The position numbers and the translations under genes were made by a program. Shown piece by piece: positions 43,638 through 54,969 of a stretch of 64,000 nt of DNA. The notes beneath the pieces were generated by a model, which searched no databases, was not told the origin of the DNA, and saw only the letters and a program-made list of their open reading frames with translations. Each line of letters starts with the position of its first letter. The first letter of the stretch is position 1. The stretch is from Pegoplata infirma (Eukaryota > Arthropoda > Insecta > Diptera > Anthomyiidae), in assembly GCA_963921195.1 (NCBI GenBank), contig OY992540.1, positions 197,339,328 to 197,403,327 of the forward strand, in the 5' to 3' direction.

Positions 43638-44739
43638 ATCCGTAACAGTTTAGTTTGGTTTCCGGTACTTTAACTTGTTTATGTTTTTCAGCTTCTATCT
43701 TTTTAAAACAATTTTCGGCTAAATGATTTTTCTTTCGACAGTACGTACATCTTAATGTAGAATTTTTGGAATTTTCGAGAGGTTTTCCCTTCTCTTCTTT
43801 ATTTTCCTGCTTATTTTCTACCAACGTCATTTCAATTTCCCTGGCTCTATTCAAAAGGTCTTGAAATGTTGAAATTCGGTCTCTTGAGACTTTTTCACGA
43901 ATCTTAGGATTTAGTTGAAAGAATACCATGTCTAACATTGTTTTATCGGATAATTTTTCTGTTAATTGGGCGAAAAGTCTTCTCTTTCTGCATATAAAAA
44001 TGTCAGTTGTTTCAAACATTTTCTGTTTGTCTTGGAAAACTTCGCTAAATATGCGCCAATCAGGCTTTGGAGGTGCGAAAGCTTTTCTAAGAAGTTCTAC
44101 TGCCTCATCAAACGTATTTGCTTCATGCTTCACTCCTTGCCACCATGTAGAGGCATAGCCTTCTAAAAGTAATGGAAGACTTGTAAGGGCATGAAAATCT
44201 GTTATATTTTCGGCTTCCTTATATACTAATATAGTAGCCAGAAAATCTTCAACTTTCGTGGAACAACGGCCACCATTAAAACGGGCAGTGCAACTGCTAA
44301 ATGTTGGTTTTACGTCCTGCCTCATGGTTAAACCACCTAAAAGTTCCCTAAATTGGACATCAGTTAAAATCATATTAACTGGAGCTTGTGCTTGATTTGC
44401 AAGAGGTCTTGCTGTATTGTTTTGTGGCTGAATATAATTTTGTGCTGGGATAACATTTTGATTTGCAGCGTGTGCTGCTGAACTATTTTGAGCTTGACCA
44501 TGATTTTGTGCCGGGATATTTTGATTCGAATTATTTGCTGTAGAACTATTTTGTGCTGGGACATTTTGATTTGCAACGTTTACTGTAGAACAATTTTGTG
44601 GCAAAATTTGACTTTGTGTAGGTGCTACAGGTTGATTTGCAACGCCATTTTGCACATTACGTGAACTACTAGGACTATCGGTGATAGTGGGGGTATTGCG
44701 AGGACTACGTCTCATTTTATAAAAATCCCAGAAAATCAA
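43570..44739 (-). CDS. gag: Gypsy Gag, Arc-like capsid with two zinc knuckles (389 aa)
   Basis: Residues 44-117 are a degenerate NQN/PAQN-rich region. The capsid-like part (about 125-305) contains SSCTARFNGG, EDFLATILVYKE, LLLEGYASTWWQGV, FICRKRRLFAQL and STFQDLLNRAREIE, a pattern also seen in fly Arc proteins, which derive from Ty3/Gypsy Gag. Two knuckles follow: C331-x2-C-x4-H-x4-C344, and C365-x2-C-x4-Y-x4-C378 with Tyr in the usual His position. Gag builds the particle and packages RNA. A second ATG nine codons in (MRRSPRNTP) could be the real start. Frame intact. Confidence 0.92.
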   Translation of the reverse strand: MIFWDFYKMRRSPRNTPTITDSPSSSRNVQNGVANQPVAPTQSQILPQNCSTVNVANQNVPAQNSSTANNSNQNIPAQNHGQAQNSSAAHAANQNVIPAQNYIQPQNNTARPLANQAQAPVNMILTDVQFRELLGGLTMRQDVKPTFSSCTARFNGGRCSTKVEDFLATILVYKEAENITDFHALTSLPLLLEGYASTWWQGVKHEANTFDEAVELLRKAFAPPKPDWRIFSEVFQDKQKMFETTDIFICRKRRLFAQLTEKLSDKTMLDMVFFQLNPKIREKVSRDRISTFQDLLNRAREIEMTLVENKQENKEEKGKPLENSKNSTLRCTYCRKKNHLAENCFKKIEAEKHKQVKVPETKLNCYGCGAAGYYRSNCPSCNKKKRKFW

Positions 44740-45273
44740 AAATATTTAATATTGGGAAACCCTGGTTTCAAAATAAATTTTTTTTTTTAAGAGTATCTTT
44801 TTAAAACTTTCTCTTATTTTATTGAAGAGATCATACACGCAAATATGAAAAATATCCCACTAACAACAAAATTGTATAAATTTGTTATAAAGGAGAGCAA
44901 AAAAATATTCAATCACAACAACAACTGTGATGAAAAAAAAAACCAACCAAACTGCAATTTTAATAGGCAACAACAACTGTGATGATGGTTAACGCAACAA
45001 CAACGATGGTAAATAATGCAAATTAACAACGAAGAAGATGATGAAGACAACAACAACAACGATGATTAAATTGCACAACAACAACAACGATGATGATGAC
45101 GTAACACTGGCGTATGGAAAATTACCCAAATTCAAAATAGCTTCGCTGGTTTTAGGAAATAACCACTGGACACTTGGCAACAAATCCTCAGGATGATGTG
45201 ATTAATTTTTTTTTCAGTACCAAATCTAGATTGGATTTGCTTCGGCGTTGATGATTATTTTAAAAAAAATTTA
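44740..45273 (-). other. Gypsy 5' leader
   Basis: Untranslated region between primer site and gag. It contains several CAACAA/GATGATG microsatellite-like runs (44960-45100 on plus). No ORF supported. Confidence 0.7.
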
Positions 45274-45284
45274 GTTGGGCGCCA
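45274..45284 (-). other. Primer-binding site, tRNA-Lys type
   Basis: On minus TGGCGCCCAAC begins two bases after the 5' LTR end and complements the 3' end of tRNA-Lys, a common primer of fly Gypsy-like elements. The match seems to end after 11 bases. Confidence 0.85.
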
Positions 45285-45286
45285 CT

Positions 45287-45965
45287 TGTAGGGAAAAGGA
45301 ATTCATCCCTAATAATATTTGTTATTTATTAATTTTATTTAAATTATTTATCAAATCCTAGACCAGACGACAAGCGTCCTAGTTGGATAATGATTTTTAT
45401 TAATTTATGAAACGGTCCAAATCAGACTTAAAAGTCCAAATCTGTCCTCGTTTTAATTATTTTTAGCTTTTAAATGAAACGCCGCTGTTTTTAATTTTTG
45501 ACTTCATCAGTCAACAGTTCATGGACGATTGAATTTTATTAAAATTAAAATATTGTACATTGCTTCCAAAATTCTAACAAAATAAAACAATAATTCCTTT
45601 GAGTTATTAAAAAAAGAGAGTTGAGTGTTTAAATAAAAAGATCATGTAAAATTTAATGTAAATGAGCAAGACAAGGGATTACAAAACAAATAGAACAATT
45701 GATCAAAGTGAAATGGCAAAACAAATAATTGAGTTAAATATGAAACATTGAGCAATTGAGTAAAATTTAATATTCAAAAATATAATTGAGTGAAATAAAC
45801 ATCAAGTTACTGAAACAGTTTTAACAAATAAAAATTACACTCAAACTCTAATGATAGTAAAATCAATCAGCAATTTAAATGAATGAAATGAATTTAAATT
45901 GAAAGTAAAATCCAAATGAATAAAATAATATAAAATGCATTAATTAATATAAAGCAGCTGCTACA
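45287..45965 (-). repeat. 5' LTR (679 bp)
   Basis: Identical by eye to the 39090-39768 copy, with TG...CA ends. As the upstream LTR it holds the promoter. No TATA box is singled out because of the extreme AT content. Confidence 0.96.
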
Positions 45966-45999
45966 ATATATTACTTAAGTGCAAAAAAGTGATTTTACA

Positions 46000-46050
46000 C
46001 TTCGGAGAGTATAAAAAATTCTGCACCAAAGAATTTAACACTCTCACTTG
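46000..46050 (+). mobile_element. DINE-1-type 3' end fragment
   Basis: GAGAGTATAAAAAATTCTGC, a weak hairpin and AACACTCTCACTTG resemble the closing part of the DINE at 32340-32381. It lies just right of the Gypsy insertion. Confidence 0.6.
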
Positions 46051-46129
46051 TTTTTTGTATATTTGTTAAACAAATGGAACATTTTTATGTCAAAAGTTCA
46101 GACTTGGTGAAAAAGTAGTTTCGGTAAAA

Positions 46130-46440
46130 AAATGGGAAAAAATTATTTTTTTTTCACAAAAAAAAACAAACAAAATTTTTGGTGAAAAAAAAAATTTTTG
46201 ATGATTAAACGTTTTTATGACCAAAAAATGTTTAATCAAAAAAAAAATATAAAAAAAAAATTTTTAATGGAAAAATTAGATTTTTTTTTTTTTGAAAAAA
46301 AAATTTAAGAAGCAAAACAAAAAATTTAAGAAGCAAAACAAAAAATTTTGGTGAAAAAAAATGTTTATTTAAAAACAGTTAACGAAAACAATTTGTTGGT
46401 GAAAAAATAAATTGATAAAAAAAAACTATGAAAAAAAAAA
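46130..46440 (+). repeat. A-rich degenerate array (GGTGAAAAA/GATGAAAAA type)
   Basis: A-runs with TTTTGGTG, TTTGATG and TTTAAG words; roughly the inverse of 33.19-33.57 kb, including the GGTGAAAAAGTAGTTT segment. Confidence 0.7.
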
Positions 46441-46870
46441 TATAATTGGAGCCCGAGCTCGATCTGTACTTTCAGAAAAAACAACTAAAATTACTGACAA
46501 AATTTGTCGCCATTAGGCACGGCTCCGAAACAGAAAATGCAAATTCCTTCATTTGTGTCTGCAATTCCACATCGTATTGGTAATTCTTGCGAAATAATGC
46601 AAGAGACAAAAATGTTGAAAGAAAGTATGAGGTGAAGTTGAGATTGCTAGAAATAGAATTGTGGTGTTGGAGACTGTCAAAATTTATTCTGTAGAAACTA
46701 GAAATATTCACACATTAATAAGACAAACAGGCATTTAAAATCCTACTGATGATAACACTAACAGGAGGGTTTAAAACCGGTATGGGAATACCAGATATGT
46801 CTATAATTTTTAGAAATTCAAATTTTCTTCTGCATTTTTTCAACTTGAAGCCTTATAAAAAGAAAAAAAA
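46441..46870 (-). repeat. Dispersed repeat Y, inverted and interrupted copy
   Basis: GAGCTCGATCTGTACTTTCAG (46451 onward) and 46700-46865 (CCTACTGATGATAACACTAAC, AAAACCGGTATGGGAATACC) are the inverse of 57930-58115. About 220 bp (46480-46700) is extra here and is not recognised. Confidence 0.7.
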
Positions 46871-46919
46871 AATAATGAAAAAACAAAAATTTGAACTATA
46901 AAAAAAAATTAATGAAAAA

Positions 46920-47321
46920 CAAGTAGAAAAGTTAAATTCACAATGCCCATTTTAAGTGATAGTAAATTTTCTAACGTTTAAAAAAAATAACAGTTTTGAT
47001 TAGAAATATTTTATTTCGTGTAAACATTTTTTTTAGTAGTTTTTGAAAAAATAAAAATAATTTACTAATTTTTTTTTGAGTGTAAAATTTTTTTCGAGTG
47101 TATTTTTTTTTTTGTGTTGGTATAAAAATATTTTTGAGAACATATATGCCAAACTTCAGGAGCCTCCGTAAGGTCTTTCAAAAGTTAGCGTGTTTTCAAC
47201 AGACAGACAGACGGACAGACGGACGAACGGACGGACATCGCTAGATCGTCTTAGAATCGAACGAGGATCATGAGTATATATACTTTATGGGGTCTTAGAC
47301 CAATATATATATAATATATAT
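46920..47321 (-). mobile_element. DINE-1 copy, part 1, interrupted at its TATATA site
   Basis: Begins with CAAGTAGAAAAGTTAAATTC and carries the GACAGACAGACGGACAGACG core near 47200 and GAGTATATATACTTTATGGGG. It is cut by a foldback at 47322 and resumes at 49360-49385 (TATATTCACTAGAGTGGAGG). Confidence 0.8.
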
Positions 47322-49359
47322 GGGGCATTCCAAGCCAAATCACTCACTTTTAGACCCGACCCCTTTCGATTTATTTTATTTTTGGATATGTTTTAGTCCT
47401 TATTAAATGCAACCTGGACACCAATTTTCAGCCTTTTATTCCAAGATGGTGTTGAGTAATCAATTTTTCAAAATGGCGATTTTCTCCAAAAAATTAAAAA
47501 ATTGAAATTTTTAATTAATTTTGACCATTAAAAAATATAGATATTTTAAAAAAAGTTGGACAATGTTTTGTTGGTATTTAAATTTAGTTTTAGAAAAAAA
47601 ATATGAAAAAATTATTCGAAGTAATTATCACATATTTTTTGACGTTTAAAAATTAAAATCGACTTTTTGAAAAAGTCCGAAACCTTCGATTTTTTTGTAA
47701 AAAACCATAAAAACTCTACTCTAAATTACGCAACTTTTAAGCCATAACTCGAGATGTGATCACAATTCTTTCTATTTTTTTTTTAATTTTTAAAATTGCA
47801 CCTTTTATGTTTTGGCTCTGATTTATTTTATATGGAGCTCCAAAAAAAAAAAAAAATGGTAGATACTGACCCTAACTTACCCTAAATATATTCATTTGGA
47901 GGTAAATATACGTCTCACAAAAATTTAGGACGATCAGGCATGTGTAAGGCGTTTAGCATGGTCCTTGAAGTTTAAAAAACGGATTACAAGGAAAAATATG
48001 AATTTTTTTCTGTTTTCGCAATTTTTTTGGTATTTTAAGTTAAGCTTTAATACAAGTGATTACAGAATTATGATGTGGAGTAAAATGCCTTTCTAATAAG
48101 GTACTAAAAACTAAAATCGGTTGAAAATCAGCCAAGTTATTACAACTTCCCCAGGCATCTAGCGTGTGACATACAACTTGATTAAAAAATACGAGTCCCT
48201 TTTTTTAAATTTATTGAAATTTTCTACTGTAATAACATTTTTTCATTATTCATGTTTCAGTGTAATATTTTTTTGGCTTTTCCAAATTTTAAAACAAAAA
48301 AAAATAATTTTTTTTTTTTTAATACAGATTTCAAAAGGGTGTTGAAAATGAAGGCATTTTTAGCACTAATTTAAAAAATGTTAGCAAAACACAATATGAA
48401 AAATACTTGTCATCTAATTACATTTAAACTTGAAGAATAAAAAAATGTTATTACAGTAGAAAATTTCAATGAATTTCCAAAATCGTATTATATTGCTTAA
48501 TCAAGTGTTCTGCCATACGTTAGATGCCTGGGGAATTTGTAATAACTTGGCTGATTTTCAACCGATTTCAGTCTTTGGTACCTTATTAGAGAGGAATTTT
48601 ACTCCGTATTATAATTCTGTAACCACTTGATTTAAAACTTAACTTAAAATACCAAAAAAATTGAGAAAACAGAAAAAAATTCATATTTTTCCTTGTAATC
48701 CGTTTTCTAAACTTCAAGGCCCATGCGGAACACCTTATCCATGTCCGATCGTCCTAAATTTTTGTGAGACGTATATTTACCTCCAAATGAATATATTTAG
48801 GGTAAGTTAGGGTCAGTATCTACCAATTTTTTTTTTTTGGAGCTCCATATAAAATAAATCAGAGCCAAAACATAAAAGGTGCAATTTTAAAAATTTAAAA
48901 AAAAAATAGAACAAATTGCGATCACATCTCGAATTATGGCTTAAAAGTTGCGTAATTAAGAATAGAACTTTTAGACATTTGTAAAAAAAAATCGAAGGTT
49001 TCGGACTTTTTCAAAAAGTCGATTTAAATTTTTAAACGTTAAAAAATAAGTGATAATTACTTCGAATAATTTTTTTAATATTTTTTTCTAAAACTACATT
49101 TATATACCAACAAAACGTTGTCCAACTTTTTTTAAGATATCTATATTTTTAACTGGTCAAAATTAATTGAAAATTTTAATTTTTCCATTATTTTGAAAAA
49201 ATCGCCATTTTGAAAAATTGATTACTCAACACCATCTTGGAATAAAAGGCTGAAAATTGGTGTCCATGTTACATTTAATAAGAACTAAAACATATCCAAA
49301 AATAAAATAAATCGAAAGGGGTCGGGTCTAAAAGTGAGTGATTTGGCCTGGAATGCCCC
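47322..49359. mobile_element. 2.04-kb foldback, GGGGCATTCCAAGCC ends
   Basis: Ends GGGGCATTCCAAGCCAAATC and the complement GATTTGGCCTGGAATGCCCC. Arms are about 0.95 kb (to ~48260 and from ~48450). Flanked by TATAT on both sides within a DINE-1. A closely similar copy is at 60826-62836. The loop contains AATTTTAAAACAAAAAAAAA. No ORF. Confidence 0.93.
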
Positions 49360-49385
49360 ATATATATTCACTAGAGTGGAGGGTA
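49360..49385 (-). mobile_element. DINE-1 copy, part 2 (continuation of 46920-47321)
   Basis: TATATATTCACTAGAGTGGAGGG, here as TATATATTCAC and TAGAGTGGAGGG, completes the interrupted copy with its 5' hairpin-like end. Confidence 0.65.
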
Positions 49386-49413
49386 AAAAATTTAATAAAA
49401 AAACAAATGAAAA

Positions 49414-50093
49414 CAAGTAGAAAAGTAAAATTCGACTTTGCCGAATCTATGAATACCCTCCACAACGCTTTTTTTAAAGGATAGTTCATTTTAAAGTGAA
49501 AAAAATTAACAATTTTGATTAGAAATATTTTATTTTGAGTAAAAAACTCTTCTTTTGTCATTTAAAAGAAAAATTACAATTTTTTTTTTTTATGTAAAAC
49601 TTTTTTTCGAGTGTAATGTTTGTTTTACTGTAAAAATATTTCTGAATGAATGCACGTACGTATGTACACAAAATATTGACATTTTTGTAAAAAAAACTAA
49701 ATTTTTTTTGAGTGTAAAATTTTTTTCGAGTGTAATTTTTAAGTTACCAATGCTTTTAAAACTAAACAAGTTTAAAAAGCATTGCTTTAAAACCAAACAA
49801 GTTTAAAAAGCATTGCTTAGTTACCACCAATGCTTTGAATGATGAACAAAATCTGAAATTCGGGGTTTTGCTTATAACTTTTGAACCACTTGGCCGATTG
49901 AGCTGAAATTCAATACCAAACAGACCTGAGGAACGGATATACGGACGGACGGACGGACATAGCTAGATCGACTTAAAATCGATCGAGGATCATGAATATA
50001 TATACTTTATGGGGTCCTAGACCAATATTTCGATGTGTTACAAACGGAATGACAAACTTTTATATACCCTCTATCACTGGAGTGAAGGGTATA
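49414..50093 (-). mobile_element. DINE-1/mini-me-like element, complete 680-bp copy
   Basis: On plus it opens with CAAGTAGAAAAG and the hairpin ATTCGAC-TTT-GCCGAAT (49430-49446), has CCTCCAC, a GGACGGACGGACGGACA core, ATGAATATATATACTTTATG and GGTCCTAGACCAATATTTCG, and closes at AGTGAAGGGTATA. It is the minus-strand equivalent of 32451-33192. Confidence 0.87.
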
Positions 50094-50385
50094 AAAAAAA
50101 AATTATGTAAAAAACGTATGATAAAAAAAATTGATGTAACAAAAAATTATGAAAAAAATTGATAAAAAAAAAAAAATTGATAGAAAAAAAAAAATTTGAT
50201 AAAAAAAATGAAAAAAAAAAATATATGAAAAAAAATTTGATGAAAAAAAAAATTAGGTGAAAAAAAATTTGATAAGAAAAAAAAATTAATGGTAAAAAAA
50301 AAATTAATAAAAAAAAAATTTACGAAAAAAATATGAAAAAAAAGTTTCATTAAAAAAAAGTTTGATGAAAAAAAAAAAAAATGTT
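50094..50385 (+). repeat. A-rich TTGATGAAAA array
   Basis: Degenerate units of A-runs with TTGATG, TTGATA and TTTACG. It lies between a DINE-1 copy and repeat X. Confidence 0.85.
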
Positions 50386-50636
50386 TTTGTTGAAAAATAA
50401 TTATGTTACGTTTTATTCACCAGCTGGTGAAAAACGGCTTGATTCACCAGCAGGTGAATTATTATCCAAGTTACAAATCGAAGTTACAAACCTTTTTGGT
50501 TTTAATAAAATTAAAACAGTAATTCCTCTTTTCTTTTTTGTAAGTCGGTAGCGTATATAGCCTAACTGAGGTGGCATCCTGTACCATTTTTGAAATAAGA
50601 CACCAGCCTAAAAACATTATCATGTTAAAAATCATA
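50386..50636 (+). repeat. Dispersed repeat X, full copy
   Basis: The perfect palindrome TTCACCAGCTGGTGAA (50416-50431) and a second near-palindrome TTCACCAGCAGGTGAA (50443-50458), followed by the conserved body through CATTATCATGTTAAAAA. Same order as 4946-5186. Confidence 0.85.
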
Positions 50637-51018
50637 TTTTGCAATTTTAATAGGTTTTTTTTACATAATTGCAAAAAGTTGCTTTTCGGGTTTCTCCAAA
50701 ATGTTAGCATACTTTTCCACCTCTGGTTTTTGGAGGTTAGCGATATCGTATAAAGCTTATATTTAAAATCTAAATAGATGTGATTAACTAGACCACATAA
50801 AATCCAAAATTAAGAAGATCTGATAAAATTTAAATTTTTGACAATTTTTTAAAAAAATGATCTTTGGCTTAAAAAAGTGGAAACTTCAGCGCTGGAGGGG
50901 GACCCCAAGATGAAGTGCGATCTTCCTGAGATTTTAACCACATCGTTTTGGCATCTATTTTTACCAATCCCCAAGCGAAATTCGTGAAAAAACATTTCTC
51001 GATCCACCCTATACATTA
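50637..51018. other. Interval without recognised feature
   Basis: Slightly less AT-biased (GGAGGGGGACCCCAAGATG near 50895) but no ORF or repeat could be supported. Confidence 0.4.
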
Positions 51019-51529
51019 GAGCACCCACAAAATGTATGGGATGTGCAAAAGTGTATTTTTTATCGCTCCCCGCTCATTTTCGGTTGAGTTGGGAGTAAAA
51101 AATAATATCTATCCAGAAATTGGACTTCTAGGTTGCAAACAGACCAAGCAGTTTGAACTTTTGTCCTCAAAAATGGGCTAAAAAACCTTTATAGATTAAT
51201 TTGGCTGTAACTCTTAAAATAAAAGTTTTTCGCAATTAACTTTCATAACAATTTTTATGTAGAATTAAAATGCAAAGATTTTTCTCTCATACTGTTTAGA
51301 CCTAAATATGTCCGATCGCGGTGTTTTAAGCGGTTAAATTAAAAATTTGGGTCAGAACTTTTTTTAAAAAATTCTCGTAAATTTTTAAATTGGGGAAAAT
51401 TTGAGCTCTTTGCACAATTCACTAGGGTATTGAATGTACTTTTCCGAAAAAAATTTTTTTGCAAAAATATATCGACCCTTCCATGAAAAAATCCCAAAGT
51501 TCTTCTCTGAATCTCTTTTTTTTACCATT

Positions 51530-51614
51530 CAACCTCAATATAGGCGAATACTCACTTTGTAATTCCGTGAGTTTCGCACCGAAACATCTGTCTAGGATTT
51601 CCCTAAATATATAT
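51530..51614 (+). mobile_element. DINE-1 5' half, left of the inner foldback
   Basis: ACTCACTTTGTAATTCCGTG, CACCGAAACATCTGTCTAGG and CCTAAATATATA match the opening of the DINE at 31860-31930. It has a mirror copy at 52349-52440. Confidence 0.7.
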
Positions 51615-52348
51615 GGGGTATTCAGTGCCAAATTGGACACTTTGAAAATTTTTATTTTAGATTTTTTAATTATTTTTAAATTTTTTTTAAAACCCATTAA
51701 AACCCCCATCCAAGTTAGTTTTCAAAATTTTTAAATTACCCGTTCCAAAGATATCGAATTTTCAAAAAAAAAAAAAACAACTATCGTTTTCCGTATTTCT
51801 ATCAAAAAAAATTCAAAAATGGTCAACATTTTTTTTTTAATTTTTGTTTTTTTATTAAAAATTTCTTAGTGTTCTAATATGCGATTTTTAAATGATTGCA
51901 CTCTTTGTTTTTTTTCAATCTTTTCTTAAAATTTTTTATTTGATTTTTTTTTAACTTTTTGTGGTAAACTTAACATTTTCTTAAAGTTATAAGCTTAAGT
52001 AGATCGTGGGATTATGGTAATATATAAAAAAGAATTAAAAATAAAAAGGTAATTAATATATTCAGCGGTTTTTGAGTTTTTTTTGTTGTCTTCCAATCTT
52101 TATTAAAACACTTTGACGAAAAAAAGATAAAATTTTAACAAATTATTTCGAATTTGGACCATTTTTAAAGAAGTGATAAGTAAAAAAAAAAAAAAATCGT
52201 GTTTTTTTTTATAATTCCATATTTTTTGAACGGATTATCAAAAAAGATATCAAAATTTACTTGGAATGGGTTTTTGAAGGGTACTACAAAATTGAAAAAA
52301 TATAAAATTAAAAATTTTCTAAGTGTCCGATTTGGCATGGAATACCCC
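51615..52348. mobile_element. 0.73-kb foldback, GGGGTATTCAGTGCC ends
   Basis: GGGGTATTCAGTGCCAAATT is mirrored by GATTTGGCATGGAATACCCC. Pairing through the arms is imperfect. Flanked by ATATAT in DINE sequence, like 47322-49359 and 60826-62836, so a shorter relative. Confidence 0.82.
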
Positions 52349-52440
52349 ATATATACTATGTGGAATCCTAGACTTATCTTTCGTTGCGTAAAACACGCAC
52401 TTACAAAGTGAATATACCCCCATAACGTGGTTGGAGGTCA
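52349..52440 (-). mobile_element. DINE-1 5' half, right of the inner foldback (inverted)
   Basis: GGAATCCTAGACTTATCTTT, CGTAAAACACGCACTTAC and AAAGTGAATATACCCCC are the inverse of the 31840-31930 DINE opening and mirror 51530-51614. Confidence 0.7.
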
Positions 52441-52969
52441 AAAAAATTGTGGTTCAGAGTAGGATTTTGGCAATTTTTCATGGAAGGGTCGATATATTTT
52501 TGCAAAAAAAATTTTTGGAAAACTACATTCAATACTCTATTAAATTATGCAAAGAGCTAAAATTTTCCCCAATTTAAAAATTTATGACAATTTTTTAAAA
52601 AAAGTTCTCACCCAAATTTCGACTTTAATCGCTAAAAACACCGCTATCGGACATATTTAGATCAAAACTGTATGAGAGAAAAATCTTTGCATTTTGAATC
52701 TACAAAAAAATTGTTATGAAAGTAATTTGCGAAAAACTTTTATTTTAAGAGTTACAGCCAAATTAATCTATAAAGGTTTTTTAGCCCATTTTTGAGGTCA
52801 AAAGTTCAAACTGCTTGGTCTGTTTGCAATCTAGAAGTCCAATTTCTGGATATATATTATTTTTTACTCCCAACTCAACCGAAAATGAGCGGGGAGCGAT
52901 AAAAAAAACAATTATGCATATATGGGTGCTCTACTATACATTGAGTACATAATCTAATTGTATTGTTTA

Positions 52970-53295
52970 TAAAGCAGGTTTTACATTGTCACACTTTGTA
53001 TAATGTATTTTATTTAATTAACTTTTTTTGAAATGTATAACGTAAAAGAAATTTTTTTTTTAAATTTTTCAAAACATCATATTTTGCTTTCGACTTTTTG
53101 TTTTGTTTTTTTATTTGTAATTAAAATCAAAACAAAATAAATTAAGAAAAGAAAATTTATGTTTTTGTGTGTTTTACAAAATTTTAAATTAAAAATGACA
53201 ACGGATAATACTTTGTAATTATTCAATTTTAAATGTATTTTGGTTTGAATAATTCATTTCAACACACAAAGTATAACAATGTAAAACCCCCTTTA
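52970..53295. mobile_element. Small foldback MITE (326 bp)
   Basis: TAAAGCAGGTTTTACATTGT and the inverse of ACAATGTAAAACCCCCTTTA form the ends. Inner ACACTTTGTATAA and complement also pair. No ORF. Confidence 0.75.
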
Positions 53296-53514
53296 GCAGG
53301 GACGGGACTATCATGCACAAAAAACTATGTTTTAATATAAAAAATATAAAAACTATTATAAAAGTAGCTAATTTTTTACTTTTGTGAAGAAAATACTCTG
53401 GACATTCCTAACTACTTTTTGGATTTTTTTAAAATTGTTTTTTTGCTTTGTTATCTTAAGGAAAAAATATAATTTTGGTCAGACAAGAATATCGGTATCA
53501 AAGTTGTTTGCTAC
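53296..53514. other. AT-rich spacer
   Basis: Nothing recognised. Confidence 0.35.
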
Positions 53515-53745
53515 TTTGTAGTAAATCGTTTCTATTTTTTGCTAAATAATCTTGACAATGGAATTTGACAAATTCCGAAAATTTTGTCGATTAAGTCTTG
53601 CAAAAATTACCAACATAAATAAATTTAAAAAAAAAAATAATAATTTTCTTGAAAATTATGCTATGAGAATATCATGGTTTTAATTAGTAAAGAAAATAAT
53701 GACCTCGAGCCAGAAAAAACACCCTCAAAATATTTTTTATTAATT
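53515..53745 (+). mobile_element. One-armed copy of the 11334-11809 foldback family
   Basis: TAGTAAATCGTTTCTA, TCTTGACAATGGAATTTGAC, TCGATTAAGTCTTGCAAAAA and CTATGAGAATATCATGGTTT match the right half of the 11.3-11.8 kb element, ending in CCTCGAGCCAGAA. The left arm is missing. Confidence 0.8.
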
Positions 53746-53924
53746 TTAATAAAAAACTTTTAATTATTTTTTTTAAGTCCTTTTTTGGGTATTAGAATTT
53801 GATCAGAGAGAAAAGTCCAAAAACGGGCCACCCTATTAACAACACAGGCTGGTCGCACCTAAAACGTCACAGCTACCACATTGATCGGATATGTTTTGAC
53901 AAATTTAAAAAAGTTTAAAATTGC

Positions 53925-54650
53925 CCGGCGATCAAAGTTTTTTTGGACTTTTAAAAATTAAAAAAAAATATATGTCTTGTGACACATAATTTTTATAAAT
54001 TTTGATGAGCTGAAGAAGAATTAAAAAAAATATAAAATCGATCGAACGGTTTTCGAGATATCGCTATTTGAAATTTGCAAATAATGTCGGTTTGTTGCTA
54101 CGTTCAAGAAAAGTTTCAAAAATAGTCACAAAATTCTATTCCTTGACCCTTTCTTAGAGCTTAAGCCAAACTTTCATTTAAAATTTATTCTAAATCTGAT
54201 CATTATAACCCGTGGCGCCCTTCAATAAAAATTTTTGTTTTTTAGAAAATTTTCACCAAAAACTTTGACCGAAGTGCACCAGGGTTTAAATATTCTAATT
54301 TGGATTAAATTAAGTTAAAATGAAAATTTGTCTCAAGCTCTATGAAATTTTGAGATTTTTATTTTTTTAATTTCTTCAACGTAGGAAAAGCCGCCATTTT
54401 CAAGTGTTTTTTGTCAAATTTCGAATGGCGATATCGCGAAAACCGCTCGACCGATTTAAGAGATTTTTTAAAGTCACATTCAGCATACCACAATTATAAA
54501 AATTATTTATCGTAAAATATTTTTCATTTTTTAAAAATCCAAAACATTAGTGCACATTTACCAGAAATCGAAGACTTTGAGCTAAGGGCGCCAAGTGTTA
54601 AAATTATCGGATTTTTCTCAGATTAAGTTAACATGACGATTGTTTCAAGC
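53925..54650. mobile_element. Degenerate foldback
   Basis: TCGATCGAACGGTTTTCGAG at about 54035 pairs with CGATATCGCGAAAACCGCTC at 54428, and CCGTGGCGCCCTTC with AAGGGCGCCAAGTG. Units are partly reordered, so this is an old or composite inverted repeat. No ORF supported. Confidence 0.6.
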
Positions 54651-54969
54651 TTTATGAAAGGGTTAACAAAAATAAATGTTGAGATATTAAAAAAAAAACT
54701 CTTGAACGTAGCACAATGCCGTATTTGTTTTGAAAATTTCAAATATTTATGTCTTAGAAATCGTTTGACCAGCCATCCCAGCAAAACTTTGGTAATGGGT
54801 AGTGATTATATAACACATTACCAGGTAATGCATATAACTTATTTGTAGCATTATTTTATGATGTCTTACCAAACATTTGTTCCACAACGTATTATTTTCA
54901 AGTGAAAAATAATGCATTACTAATAATTTGCTACGTAATGCATGATTATTGGAAAAAATGTATTTCATA

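Larger units (their letters stand above)
39090..45965 (-). mobile_element. Ty3/Gypsy LTR retrotransposon, near-intact
   Basis: 6,876 bp, transcribed on the minus strand from the LTR at 45287-45965. Order: 5' LTR, tRNA-Lys-type primer site, leader, gag, protease-RT, RNase H-integrase, polypurine tract, 3' LTR. The LTRs are identical by eye, which implies very recent integration. The RT reading frame is broken once near 42290-42330. There is no envelope-like ORF. The protease-RT-RNase H-integrase order is diagnostic for Ty3/Gypsy; the clade is not assigned. Confidence 0.95.
51019..52931. mobile_element. Compound foldback with GAGCACCCA ends and TA flanks
   Basis: The ends GAGCACCCA and TGGGTGCTC are flanked by TA. 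Outer arms 51019-51510 and 52440-52931 pair closely (e.g. GCTCCCCGCTCATTTTCGG). Moving inward, two inverted DINE-1 halves (51530-51614 and 52349-52440) meet at a second foldback (51615-52348). It is therefore a palindrome of palindromes. No ORF. Confidence 0.85.
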
